Part shown: piece after piece, positions 1-6,857 of the stretch
Position numbering within the stretch: the stretch's first letter is position 1
How the letters are laid out: each line of letters starts with the position of its first letter
DNA from: Armatimonadota bacterium
GTDB taxonomy: Bacteria > Sysuimicrobiota > Sysuimicrobiia > Sysuimicrobiales > VGFF01
Direction of reading: 5' to 3'
DNA: 10,687 nt
NCBI GenBank assembly: GCA_016868955.1
Contig: VGFF01000070.1
Location: 1-10,687, forward strand
Made by a program: the position numbers and the translations under genes
Notes under the pieces: generated by a model
What the model was told of the DNA's origin: nothing
The model's input: only the letters and a program-made list of their open reading frames with translations
Database searches by the model: none

Positions 1-302
1 GTCTGCCCTGTCGGGAAGTTGACCTCATGACGAGGGCGTTCATCGATCGTCACGACCTCTGGGAGTACTGGCGCCACCACACCGGACACGCGATCGGCAT
101 GGACTACCATGAAGCGCCGTTTCTCGACCACGGCGACGATCGCGTCATCGAGCCGGGCATGGTCTTCACCGTCGAGCCGGGGATCTACGTGCCGGGTCTT
201 GGGGGATTCCGCCACAGCGACACGGTCCTCGCCACGGCCACGGGGCATGAAGTGTTGACCTACTATCCGCGGGGGCTCGCGAATTTGACGATCGCCGGAT
301 GA
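1..302 (+). CDS. M24 family peptidase (Xaa-Pro aminopeptidase/creatinase fold), 3' end only
   Basis: The reading frame is open to the left edge (first full codon at base 3), so the in-frame ATG at 27 is probably internal and this is the C-terminal part of a longer gene. The M24 'pita-bread' catalytic domain is recognisable: HHTGHAIG (numbering from the ATG at 27, residues 17-24) carries the metal-binding His, DYHEAP (26-31) the catalytic His, and GMVFTVEPGIY (44-54) a metal-binding Glu. The usual last ligand Glu in a 'R-x-E-D-T' motif is replaced: here it reads FRHSDTV, with Ser64 (bases 216-218). Members of the fold cleave Xaa-Pro peptides or, as in creatinase, C-N bonds without metal; the fragment cannot decide between these. 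The stop codon overlaps the next gene's ATG (ATGA), which implies translational coupling. Family call is secure; substrate is unknown. Confidence 0.9.
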   Translation, partial: LPCREVDLMTRAFIDRHDLWEYWRHHTGHAIGMDYHEAPFLDHGDDRVIEPGMVFTVEPGIYVPGLGGFRHSDTVLATATGHEVLTYYPRGLANLTIAG

Positions 303-1231
303 CGATGCCGTTGGCGCTCTCGACAGCGTGGAGCGCCCCGCGCGCCGATCGCGCGGATGCCTTGTTCGCGCAATCGGCGGCGCTCGGATTTCGGCACATG
401 GAGCTCAGCTCCCTGGAAGCGCCGGTCGTTGCCGAGATCGAAGCGCGGGCGGCCGGCTTTTCCACGGCCGCGGCCGACGGGTCAACGGGGCCGCGCATCG
501 TGAGCCTGCACGCTCCGTGTCCGATTCCCTACGCGGGCGCCGCCCGCCTCGACGACCTCGCCGCGCTAGACGAAACGCGTCGCCTGGCCGCGGTGGACCA
601 CACGAAGCGCACGATCGACGCCGGCGTGGTCGTGTTGTACCTCGGCAAGGCCGAGGGGCTCGTCCGGCAGCGCGCGATCGTCGAGATACGCCGATCCGGG
701 GACCCGCAGTGGCGCGTCGTTTTCGAGGAGATGCTCCAGCGCCGGCGGGCGCAAGTGGACGCGCACCTCGATCGTACCCGCGCTAGCTTACAGGTACTGT
801 TGGCGCACGCCGGCGGCGCGATTCGGTTGGCCGGCGAGACTCGGTACAACTACTACGACATCCCGAATCTCGACGAGTTCGCGGCGCTGCTGGCGGAGTT
901 CGGTCCCCGTGGCCTCGGTTATTGGCACGACGTCGGGTACGCGCACACGCAGGCGACCTTCGGGCTCGGCGATCAGCACGCGTATCTCGTGCGCTACCGT
1001 CCTTGGTTGCTGGGCTTCCACATCCACGACGCGATCGGCGCGAACGACCACCTGCCGCCGGGCGAGGGCGAGCTCGAATTCTCAGGGGTCCTTGCCTATG
1101 CCCGCGAGGGCGCTCTTCGCGTGCTGGAAGTGAACGCCGCTCACGGCCCGGACGCCTTGGCCTGGGGCGCCGCGAGAATCGAGCACCTCGAGAGCAAAGC
1201 GGCGGCAGGGTCGCGTGCTCGAGGGGTATGA
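299..1231 (+). CDS. Sugar phosphate isomerase/epimerase-like protein (xylose isomerase-like TIM barrel)
   Basis: This 310-residue protein, near the usual 270-310 for the family, has the features of the xylose isomerase-like/AP endonuclease 2 TIM-barrel superfamily, which usually binds a divalent metal and isomerises or epimerises sugars and related polyols. Visible strand-end motifs are GFRHMELSS (residues 30-38), IVSLHAP (67-73), AGETRYNYYDIPN (178-190, the place of the common 'ENR' motif), GYWHDVGYAH (207-216), GFHIHD (239-244) and LEVN (276-279). The His/Asp/Glu residues in these are the likely metal and substrate ligands. There is no signal peptide, so it should be cytoplasmic. The ATG at 299 overlaps the upstream M24 stop; a second in-frame ATG at 305 is an equally possible start and no strong Shine-Dalgarno separates them. 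The two genes clearly form one transcription unit. The exact substrate is not readable from the sequence. Confidence 0.85.
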   Translation: MTMPLALSTAWSAPRADRADALFAQSAALGFRHMELSSLEAPVVAEIEARAAGFSTAAADGSTGPRIVSLHAPCPIPYAGAARLDDLAALDETRRLAAVDHTKRTIDAGVVVLYLGKAEGLVRQRAIVEIRRSGDPQWRVVFEEMLQRRRAQVDAHLDRTRASLQVLLAHAGGAIRLAGETRYNYYDIPNLDEFAALLAEFGPRGLGYWHDVGYAHTQATFGLGDQHAYLVRYRPWLLGFHIHDAIGANDHLPPGEGELEFSGVLAYAREGALRVLEVNAAHGPDALAWGAARIEHLESKAAAGSRARGV

Positions 1232-1326
1232 TCGAGACAAGGCCGGTTGTATGGAACGAAGGGCTAAGTTCCGTCCACGCGGCACGTCAATGTCCCAGAA
1301 CCGAAGAGCAAAGATGAGGTGAACGT
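1232..1326 (+). other. Short gap before the decayed transporter; old ribosome binding site kept
   Basis: No intact gene lies between 1231 and 1755, and the rest of that gap holds the pseudogenes described separately. In this first part I see no convincing promoter, terminator or repeat. A purine-rich GAGGTGA at 1316-1322, about seven bases upstream of the GTG at 1327 when counted from GAGG, is the preserved Shine-Dalgarno of the pseudogene that follows. Confidence 0.5.
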
Positions 1327-1520
1327 GTGCGACATCCGGCGAAGAGGTTGGTGCTCGTCATCGCGTCCATGCTCGCGCTACCGGCGATGTCTGGCCGCTC
1401 CAGCGCTCAGCCCGCAGAGACGCCGCAACACGACGGTAGGGTGACGTTTGGGTTCATCCCCCGCCCCGCAGCCTAGATCCCAACGCTTCAACCGGAATAT
1501 CCGACAAGATGGTGATCCGA
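1327..1520 (+). pseudogene. Remnant of ABC transporter solute-binding protein (family 5, DppA/OppA-like), 5' end
   Basis: From a GTG at 1327 the frame encodes a textbook Sec signal peptide: a basic start (MRHPAKR), a hydrophobic core (LVLVIASMLALPAM) and a likely cleavage after SSA, followed by QPAE. Next comes the typical mature start of a family-5 solute-binding protein, GRVTFGFIP, and then a TAG at 1474-1476. Shifting frame at about 1459-1467 removes that stop and continues the family pattern as RSLDPNASTGISDKMVIR (bases 1467-1520); 'LDP' followed by a Ser/Thr-rich stretch is characteristic of this position. Homology then stops abruptly, so only about 65 of an expected 500 or more codons remain. 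There is no lipobox cysteine. The frameshift and truncation make this a pseudogene. The signal peptide is seen directly; the family assignment rests on pattern recognition of a short stretch. Confidence 0.65.
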
Positions 1521-1722
1521 AAGCCCAGCGATTTCTTGGTCTGGTCGCCGCCCCCAGGCATCGTCATGCCGGGCCTCGCGACGTCACGGTCGCGATACGC
1601 TCGCGCGCGCCTGGTGGGTCAGTGTGTTTCCGGGGTTGGCGATCATGCTGACCACGGTGTCGATTAACGTCGTCGGCGACGGATTTCGCCAGGCGCTCGA
1701 TCCTCGCACGAAGGTACAGTAG
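1521..1722 (+). pseudogene. Remnant of DppC/OppC-type ABC permease, 3' end
   Basis: Bases 1588-1722 encode an uninterrupted permease C-terminus: GRDTLARAWWVSVFPG, then LAIMLTTVSINVVGDGFR, then QALDPRTKVQ and a TAG stop. This matches the last transmembrane helix and the 'NLLGDxLRDxLDPR' tail of DppC-type inner-membrane permeases. Upstream the same family signal continues but needs several one-base corrections: bases about 1530-1565 can be read as a damaged 'SFLGLG-PPP-QAS' loop, the segment that normally precedes 'WGxML..GRD'. About 65 of an expected ~290 codons remain and nothing resembling a start survives. It abuts the solute-binding protein remnant, so an internal deletion must have removed the rest of the binding protein, the DppB-type gene and most of DppC. 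The C-terminal identification is strong; the frameshifted part is inference. Confidence 0.75.
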
Positions 1723-1743
1723 ACGGACGGCGACACCATCGAG

Positions 1744-1749
1744 AGGAGA
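1744..1749 (+). promoter_or_regulatory. Ribosome binding site (AGGAGA) for the double isochorismatase-fold gene
   Basis: AGGAGA lies five bases upstream of the ATG at 1755 and fixes that start. Only 32 bases separate the permease remnant's stop from this ATG, so any promoter for the block must lie inside the decayed transporter sequence or further upstream. Confidence 0.7.
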
Positions 1750-1754
1750 CGATC

Positions 1755-3182
1755 ATGAACCCAGCGTTCGGCGACGCATTCGAGCCTCTGCGACCGGCGG
1801 CGGCGCCCCCGCGTTTGATCGCGGAGCGCGCGGCGTTGCTCGTCGTCGACATGCAGTACTTCGATGCGCATCCCGATTGGGGGGAAGGTCGCACGGCCAA
1901 GCAGCTGGGCGTCTCGGACGCGTTCGATGCGTTCTTCGCCGAGATCCGGCGATCGTACGCACCGATCCAGTCGTTATTGAAGGCGGCGCGCGCGCGCCAG
2001 CTCGAGGTCATGCACATCCGGGTCGCCGAGGTGACGAACGACTCCCGCGACGTCGGCCGCAAGCAGTGGGTGCGTGGCTTGGCTGTCCCCAAGAACAGCA
2101 GGGAAGCGGAGCTGCTGGAAGAGGTCGGGCCGATCGGCGACGAGATCGTCGTCAGCAAGACCTCCTCGGGCGCGTTCTCGACGACGAACCTGAACCAGCT
2201 GCTGCGCAACCTCGACGTCGACACACTGATCTTCACGGGCACGGCCACGGGCGGCTGCGTCGAGAGCACGGCACGCGATGCGCTCGACCTCGGATTCCAG
2301 GTCATCCTCGTCGACGACGCCAACGTCTGCTCGACGCGGGAGTCACACGAGACGGCGCTTCGCCGCATGGCCGTGCTCGGCGCGCACGTGCTCTCGTCCG
2401 CCGAGGTCGAGAAGCTGCTGCTCGCTCTGCCGCCGGTCGATCGCAAGGCCCGCAGCGGCGTTCTGCGCGCCGAGGCGTGTATTCCCAAGACGCTGCCGGA
2501 CAAGCCGGACGCTAGCCCGTACAGCCTGATCTTCCCGGCCGCCGTCGAGCTGCCACTCCGCCCGGAGACGACGGCGCTCGTCCTCGTCGACGCGCAGCGT
2601 TTCTACGGCGATCCTGGGGAAGGGCTCGGCCGGCTCGCGCACGATCGCGGCGCCGCGGACACGGACGCGTTCTATCGTCGCGTCGCCGACGCCGTGCCGA
2701 AGATGCGGGCGCTGCTGGAGTGCGCACGCCATCTTGGCTTGCTCGTCACGCACGTGCGGACCGCGTCGCTCGCCGGCGGGCGCGATCTGAGCCCAACGGT
2801 CCGCAGCCTCGGCGTCGTTCCGCACATCGGCACCGCCAACGTCGAGTTCCTCCGGGAAGTCGCGCCGCTTCGCGGTGAGGCGGTCCTCGACAAACCCGGT
2901 GCGAGCGCCGTCGTCGGTACCGGGCTCGTGGAGATCCTGCGCAACGCCGGCATCGACACGGTCATCCTCGCCGGCCTGTCGGCGCAGGGCGGCATCGAGA
3001 CGACGGTGCGCAATCTCACCGACCGGAACTTCAACCTTTTCCTTCCGCCCGACGCGATCGCGACATACGCGGAACGGCTGCAGAAAGGCTTGTGGGGCAT
3101 GCAGAGCGGCATCATCAACGTCGTTTCCACGTCTTTGCTCGTCAATCGGTTGGAAGCGATGCGCGTTCCGGCGGGCACCTGA
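1755..3182 (+). CDS. Two-domain isochorismatase-family cysteine hydrolase; second domain lacks the nucleophile
   Basis: The 475-residue protein is two isochorismatase-fold (cysteine hydrolase) units in tandem, each about 200 residues, joined by a linker around residues 225-268; single-domain relatives are usually 180-230 residues. Such enzymes use an Asp-Lys-Cys triad to hydrolyse amides, carbamoyl compounds or, rarely, enol ethers. Domain 1 has all three: Asp32 in LLVVDMQYF, Lys135 in VVSKTSSGAF and Cys168 in TATGGCVESTARD (codon 2256-2258). Domain 2 keeps Asp279 (LVLVDAQRF) and Lys380 (VLDKPGASAV), but the equivalent stretch reads SAQGGIETTVRN with Gly413 (2991-2993) instead of Cys, so it should not be catalytic by the known mechanism. 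There is no signal peptide; it is probably cytoplasmic. It is followed within three bases by a third such domain. The substrate is unknown; amide or ureido compounds are the usual guess for the family. Confidence 0.9.
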   Translation: MNPAFGDAFEPLRPAAAPPRLIAERAALLVVDMQYFDAHPDWGEGRTAKQLGVSDAFDAFFAEIRRSYAPIQSLLKAARARQLEVMHIRVAEVTNDSRDVGRKQWVRGLAVPKNSREAELLEEVGPIGDEIVVSKTSSGAFSTTNLNQLLRNLDVDTLIFTGTATGGCVESTARDALDLGFQVILVDDANVCSTRESHETALRRMAVLGAHVLSSAEVEKLLLALPPVDRKARSGVLRAEACIPKTLPDKPDASPYSLIFPAAVELPLRPETTALVLVDAQRFYGDPGEGLGRLAHDRGAADTDAFYRRVADAVPKMRALLECARHLGLLVTHVRTASLAGGRDLSPTVRSLGVVPHIGTANVEFLREVAPLRGEAVLDKPGASAVVGTGLVEILRNAGIDTVILAGLSAQGGIETTVRNLTDRNFNLFLPPDAIATYAERLQKGLWGMQSGIINVVSTSLLVNRLEAMRVPAGT

Positions 3183-3185
3183 TCG

Positions 3186-3857
3186 ATGAGACCTCGCTGC
3201 CCGTTCGGAAACCTAACGCTTCCCGTTCCGACGACGGTGCTCACGCGCGAGCTGGCGGCCTTGCTCGTGCTCGACGTACACCACTTCTCCGTCTCGCCCG
3301 ACGCGGGCTACGGCCGATTGGCGAAGGAACGCGGGATCTTCAGTGAGCTGGCCGAGTACTACGAGCAAGTCGACCAAGCGCTGCCGAATGTCCGGCGGCT
3401 CGTCGCGACCAGCCGGGCGCACGGCCTCCGGGTGTACTTCACGCGGCTCACCGCCGCCGCTGCCGGCGAGGTGAGCCCAAACGCCCGCGTGACGGGCTTC
3501 TGGGCCCGTGCTGACGCACGGGAAGCAGCGTTCCTCGCGGACCCGGCGCCGATGGCCGGGGAGATGACGATCGACAAGACGACGAACAACGCGTTTCTCG
3601 GCACGCGCCTGCACGAGTCGCTGCAGACCGCCGGCGTGCGCAACCTCGTCGTCTGCGGCACGCTGGCGAATACTGGCGTGCAGCAGACGGCGCGGGAGGC
3701 GGCCGACCGCGGGTACGGCGTCGTCGTCGCCACGGATGCGATCGCGGCGGAGACGTGGTCGCACCTCGCGTTCGTCTCGTCCACGCTGACGAGCGGGACG
3801 ATCCGCGTGCGGCCGGTCGCCCAGATCGTCGAGATGATGGAAGGCAGCCGGACGTAA
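3186..3857 (+). CDS. Isochorismatase-fold protein lacking the catalytic cysteine
   Basis: This 223-residue single-domain protein has the size and layout of the isochorismatase/cysteine hydrolase family. The Asp (Asp30 in ALLVLDVHHF) and Lys (Lys131 in TIDKTTNNAF) of the triad are present. The nucleophile motif reads GTLANTGVQQTARE, so the Cys position is Gly164 (bases 3675-3677); Cys157, seven residues earlier, sits in the preceding strand and is not the usual nucleophile. It is therefore probably a non-catalytic paralogue or an enzyme with changed chemistry. The ATG at 3186 lies three bases after the upstream stop with no good Shine-Dalgarno, implying translational coupling and production alongside the two-domain protein. 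In-frame GTG codons further in are weaker alternatives. The intact frame and normal codon use argue against simple decay. A structural or regulatory partner role for the upstream enzyme is inference. Confidence 0.85.
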   Translation: MRPRCPFGNLTLPVPTTVLTRELAALLVLDVHHFSVSPDAGYGRLAKERGIFSELAEYYEQVDQALPNVRRLVATSRAHGLRVYFTRLTAAAAGEVSPNARVTGFWARADAREAAFLADPAPMAGEMTIDKTTNNAFLGTRLHESLQTAGVRNLVVCGTLANTGVQQTAREAADRGYGVVVATDAIAAETWSHLAFVSSTLTSGTIRVRPVAQIVEMMEGSRT

Positions 3858-3930
3858 CGATTCGTCCGTCGTTGCGCGCGGTGCCCGCGAGCCGCCGGGC
3901 GCCGTCGATCCAAGAGCCAGGAGGAATGGC
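3858..3930 (+). promoter_or_regulatory. Intergenic gap with strong ribosome binding site before the phosphotriesterase-family gene
   Basis: AGGAGG at 3919-3924 is six bases upstream of the GTG at 3931 and decides that start. I see no terminator-like hairpin with a T-run in the remaining bases, so read-through from the isochorismatase-fold genes is likely. Confidence 0.65.
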
Positions 3931-4893
3931 GTGCCCTACATCGAGACCGTGACCGGCCGCATCACGCCGGAGACCCTAGGCGTGACGTACGCCCACGAAC
4001 ACATCCTCTGCGACCAGCGCCGCTGCCGGAAGGAAGGCATGCTTCAGCCCGGCACGGACGGCGGCTTGATGGTCCTCGACGACGAGGCGATCGCGATCCG
4101 CGAGCTCGGCGAGCTCGTGTCGCTCGGCGCCGATGCGATGTGCGAGATGACGATGCAGGCTTGGGGGCGCGACGTCGTCGCGTTCAAGCGCATCTCCGAG
4201 GCGACGGGGCTCAAGATCATTGCCACGGCGGGATTCTACATCGAGTCATGCCACCCGGCGTTCGTGGCGGAGCAGAGTATCGAGCAGCTGGCGGAGGGGC
4301 TCATTCGCGAGGTGAAGGAAGGCGTCGATGGCACCGGCATCCGCTGCGGCTTGCTGAAGTCGGCGGTCGGCCGCCAAGTCGTCGAGGGGCCGGAGCTGAA
4401 GTGCGCGAAGGCGGTGGCGCGCGCGCAGCGCGCCACGGGCGCGACGATCACGACGCACACGTCGGGCTCGATGCGGTTCGAGATCCTCGGCGGCAACATC
4501 GGCACGTTGCTCCTCGACGTGCTCGCAGAGGAGGGCGCCGATCCCGGCCGCGTGATCATCGGGCACACGGACGAGAACGCTGATATCCGTAACCTGACGA
4601 CGCAATGCAAGCGTGGCGCGTTCATCCAGTTCGACGTCATCGGCAAGAAGCACTGGATGCTCGACGAAACGCGCGCCGACCTTGTGCGCGAACTCGTCGA
4701 CCGGGGACAGGAGGATCATCTTCTGCTGGGGACGGACCGCAACCGCAAGTTCGAGCTGAAGTCCTACGGCGGGATCGGCTACGCGCACCTGCTGACCGCG
4801 TTCGTGCCGATGCTGCGCGAGCGCGGCATCCCGCAGGCGACGATCGACAAGTTCCTCATCCACAACCCGCGGCGGGCGCTGACGATGAACTGA
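3931..4893 (+). CDS. Phosphotriesterase-family metal-dependent hydrolase
   Basis: This 320-residue protein has the size and all metal-site residues of the phosphotriesterase (PTE/PLL, amidohydrolase superfamily) TIM barrel. They are the HxH pair His22 and His24 in TYAHEHILCD, the bridging (carboxylated) lysine Lys143 in CGLLKSAVG, His176 in ITTHTSG, His212 in IIGHTDE and the catalytic Asp269 in LLGTDRNRK. It should therefore be an active binuclear hydrolase. Natural family members hydrolyse lactones, esters, amides or sugar-like compounds, and organophosphate activity is usually secondary. The substrate here is unknown. Translation starts at a GTG with a near-ideal AGGAGG six bases away. No signal peptide is present, unlike some secreted relatives, so it is cytoplasmic. 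It ends the + strand block and faces the SRPBCC gene on the other strand, stop to stop. Confidence 0.9.
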   Translation: MPYIETVTGRITPETLGVTYAHEHILCDQRRCRKEGMLQPGTDGGLMVLDDEAIAIRELGELVSLGADAMCEMTMQAWGRDVVAFKRISEATGLKIIATAGFYIESCHPAFVAEQSIEQLAEGLIREVKEGVDGTGIRCGLLKSAVGRQVVEGPELKCAKAVARAQRATGATITTHTSGSMRFEILGGNIGTLLLDVLAEEGADPGRVIIGHTDENADIRNLTTQCKRGAFIQFDVIGKKHWMLDETRADLVRELVDRGQEDHLLLGTDRNRKFELKSYGGIGYAHLLTAFVPMLRERGIPQATIDKFLIHNPRRALTMN

Positions 4894-4910
4894 GGTGGAC
4901 GGCCGCCACC
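4894..4910. terminator. Small hairpin in the convergent gap, possible weak terminator
   Basis: Directly after the phosphotriesterase-family stop, GGTGG (4894-4898) pairs with CCACC (4906-4910) around a seven-base loop, in the 42-base gap between two convergent genes. No T-run follows on either strand, so it is at best a partial or Rho-assisted terminator, and short GC-rich stems arise easily by chance here. Confidence 0.25.
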
Positions 4911-4935
4911 CAGCGGCGCACCGGTACTCCCTACG

Positions 4936-5364
4936 TCAAGCTCTCGCGTACTCGTCCAGTAGTTTCAGTTCCTGTTCGAACACACGCCGCAGGTAGCCCG
5001 CGGTCAGCGTGCGCTCGAGCATGCCGAGCAGGCCGCCGCGCGCGATCCACTCCGTTTCGATCGTGACCTTCGACGTGCCCTCGCCCGGGCCCGGGTCGAC
5101 GGTGAATGACGTCACCGTACCGCTGTCAGGGTACGTCTCGACGAGCACGCGACCAGGCTCGGGCTCACTGACGATCGCTCGGAACGAACGCGTGCGGCCG
5201 GCGGCGGACATCTCCGTGCGGTAGACCGTGCCGGCGCCGACGCCGCCCTCCTCGACGACCAGCCCGGTAACGTAGCGCTTGGGCAGGATCTTCGCGTGGT
5301 GCTCGTGGTAATCGGCGAGCACGCCGTAAACGCGCGCCGGCGACCCCGACACGACGCGCGTCAC
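4936..5364 (-). CDS. SRPBCC (START/Bet v1-fold) family protein
   Basis: A 142-residue protein with the layout of SRPBCC proteins: an N-terminal strand with VTRVVSGSPARVYGVLADY-type helix-grip start, alternating strands in the middle (TVYRTEMSAAG, RVLVETYP, VTSFTVDPG, KVTIETEWIA) and a long amphipathic C-terminal helix (residues ~113-142). The fold makes a hydrophobic cavity that binds lipids or aromatic ligands; roles range from ligand carriage to cyclase or hydratase activity, and none is identifiable here. The chosen GTG start at 5364 has no clear Shine-Dalgarno. The frame stays open upstream (reading RRYRIA before it, which looks like the real first strand) into the M20 gene end at 5409, so the true N-terminus may lie somewhat upstream. 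It is the second gene of the minus-strand pair and probably depends on the M20 gene's promoter. Confidence 0.7.
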   Translation of the reverse strand: MTRVVSGSPARVYGVLADYHEHHAKILPKRYVTGLVVEEGGVGAGTVYRTEMSAAGRTRSFRAIVSEPEPGRVLVETYPDSGTVTSFTVDPGPGEGTSKVTIETEWIARGGLLGMLERTLTAGYLRRVFEQELKLLDEYARA

Positions 5365-5408
5365 GGCGATTCGATAGCGCCGGCCCGCGGGCGGATTCTC
5401 CGGCGCGC

Positions 5409-6857
5409 CTATTTCTGCGCTCCCATCTGCGCCATGCGCAGCATGTACTCCACGTGGGACGCGGCCATGCCGACGACCCCTTCCACTTTGCCTGTTCCTT
5501 CAACGACGAGGTATTCGTTCTTTGCGCCGGAACCGCCGTGCCCCATGCCGACGTCGCGCAGCAGCGGCATGCCGAACTCCGTCGAGAACATCGACCAGGG
5601 GCCGCCACCACCGGTCATCGGCCAGTAGGTGACGTCGACGCCCTTGTCCGCGAACATCGACGCCGCGGCCCGCACGAGCGTCGATTCGCGCGAGACGCGC
5701 GAGCCGTCGTTGGCGGCGAAGACGTCCATCTCGACGTCGGTGAAGCCCTTCTCGTCGAGGCACGACCGCATGCCGCGCAAGATGTCGTCGCACTTCCAAT
5801 CGCGGGGGATGCGGATGTCGAGCACGGCCTCGGCGACTTGCGGCATCGTGAACGCGAGCGAGCCGGGGCCGATGTAGCCGCTCTTCAGCCCGTTGAGGTT
5901 CACGCTCGGTCCGTAGAAGTACTGGTGATAGATCTCTTCTTCGGTCATGTCGCCGACCGAGGGGATCGATTGCCCACCGACCGCGCTCAACACGCTCTGC
6001 CACGGCTTGCCGGCGAACTTGCGGCGCAGCTCGGCGATCTCGGCGGCCTCGCCGGCCGGCGGCAAGGCGACGGGCTTGTCGAAACCGGGGATGAGGACGG
6101 TGTTGCCGTCCGGCCCGGTCAACGTGGCGAGCGCCTGCACGAGCCGCCAGGCGACGCTGTCGAGGACGGACTTCGCCATACCGTGGGCCGGGGCGCCGCG
6201 CGGACCGCGGCCCCACTTCTCGCCGGAGGCGCGCAGCGCCATGTAGATCAGGCCTTTGTACCCGAGCGTCAGGGAAGCGTTGCCCTGGGCGTCCTGGGAG
6301 CAGCCGGGCGTCCAGCCGGCGGTTCCATTGGCGATCCGCTCGCGATAGCGCTCGATCATCATGGGGTAACCGGGGCTGCCGAGGATCTCGTCGCCCTCGG
6401 CGATCATGAGGATGTTGACGGGCGGTTTTCCGAGCGCGTTCTTGCAGGCCTCGACGGCGTTGAGGAAGACGCCCGTCGGGCCCTTTACGGCGCGGGCGCC
6501 GCGCGCCATGACGACGGCGGGAAAGTTCGCGTGCTCGACGATCTCGGCGCTGAACGGCGGGACTTTCCAACCCTCGGGATCGGCGCGCCGCACGTCCAAC
6601 ATGCTGTAGATGACCATCGTGACCGGGGCGCCGACGTCGTAGGCGGCCCAGACGCCGGGAACGCCGGGTGTCTTGACGACCTCGACCTCGGGGAACCCGG
6701 CGTCCTTGCAGAGATCCGCGAACAGGTACGAGCACGCCTCGGTGCCTTCGCCGTCGACGGAAACGCTGGGCTGGCGCAGCAAAGTTTGCAGGCGCTTCAG
6801 GTGCCGGTCACGGTTGTTCTGCAGATAGTCGCGGACGGCGGAAACTTGAGATTCCAC
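5409..6857 (-). CDS. M20-family hydrolase homologue with a substituted metal site
   Basis: This 482-residue protein has the full M20 architecture (dipeptidase/carboxypeptidase G2-like): a catalytic domain split around a lid domain, with length normal for the family. The usual zinc ligands are mostly missing. The 'GHxD' motif reads YSMLDVRRAD (Met86 for His, Asp88 kept). The bridging-Asp motif 'A-D-D-K-G' reads ARAVKGP (Ala123, Val124). The 'D-E-E' motif reads EGDEILGS (Glu157, the general base, kept; Ile158 for the ligand Glu). The final 'H-x-P-N-E' reads SGAKNEY (Gly444). Asp189 and lid His225 (APAHGM) seem conserved. I chose the GTG at 6857 because AGGAGG stands seven bases before it; a longer frame back to 7034 would overlap the divergent gene and adds 59 residues with no family character. 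Either it is a distinct subfamily with other chemistry or a pseudoenzyme. It lies upstream of the SRPBCC gene in a minus-strand operon. Confidence 0.85.
   Translation of the reverse strand: MESQVSAVRDYLQNNRDRHLKRLQTLLRQPSVSVDGEGTEACSYLFADLCKDAGFPEVEVVKTPGVPGVWAAYDVGAPVTMVIYSMLDVRRADPEGWKVPPFSAEIVEHANFPAVVMARGARAVKGPTGVFLNAVEACKNALGKPPVNILMIAEGDEILGSPGYPMMIERYRERIANGTAGWTPGCSQDAQGNASLTLGYKGLIYMALRASGEKWGRGPRGAPAHGMAKSVLDSVAWRLVQALATLTGPDGNTVLIPGFDKPVALPPAGEAAEIAELRRKFAGKPWQSVLSAVGGQSIPSVGDMTEEEIYHQYFYGPSVNLNGLKSGYIGPGSLAFTMPQVAEAVLDIRIPRDWKCDDILRGMRSCLDEKGFTDVEMDVFAANDGSRVSRESTLVRAAASMFADKGVDVTYWPMTGGGGPWSMFSTEFGMPLLRDVGMGHGGSGAKNEYLVVEGTGKVEGVVGMAASHVEYMLRMAQMGAQK

Noticed and set aside
1448..1651. 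67-codon + strand frame in the decayed transporter region as a small gene
   Set aside because: Its reading makes no sense as a protein, whereas the other two + frames together show binding-protein and permease sequence, so this is an out-of-frame artefact of pseudogene DNA.
1664..2503. 279-codon minus-strand frame opposite the first isochorismatase-fold domain
   Set aside because: Ser/Arg/Thr-rich antisense shadow with no recognisable domain; the + strand holds the intact catalytic triad.
1755..3857. Siderophore (isochorismate) pathway role for the isochorismatase-fold genes
   Set aside because: No other siderophore genes are present and no aryl-carrier domain is fused. The GGCVESTARD-type nucleophile region fits the wider amide hydrolase group better.
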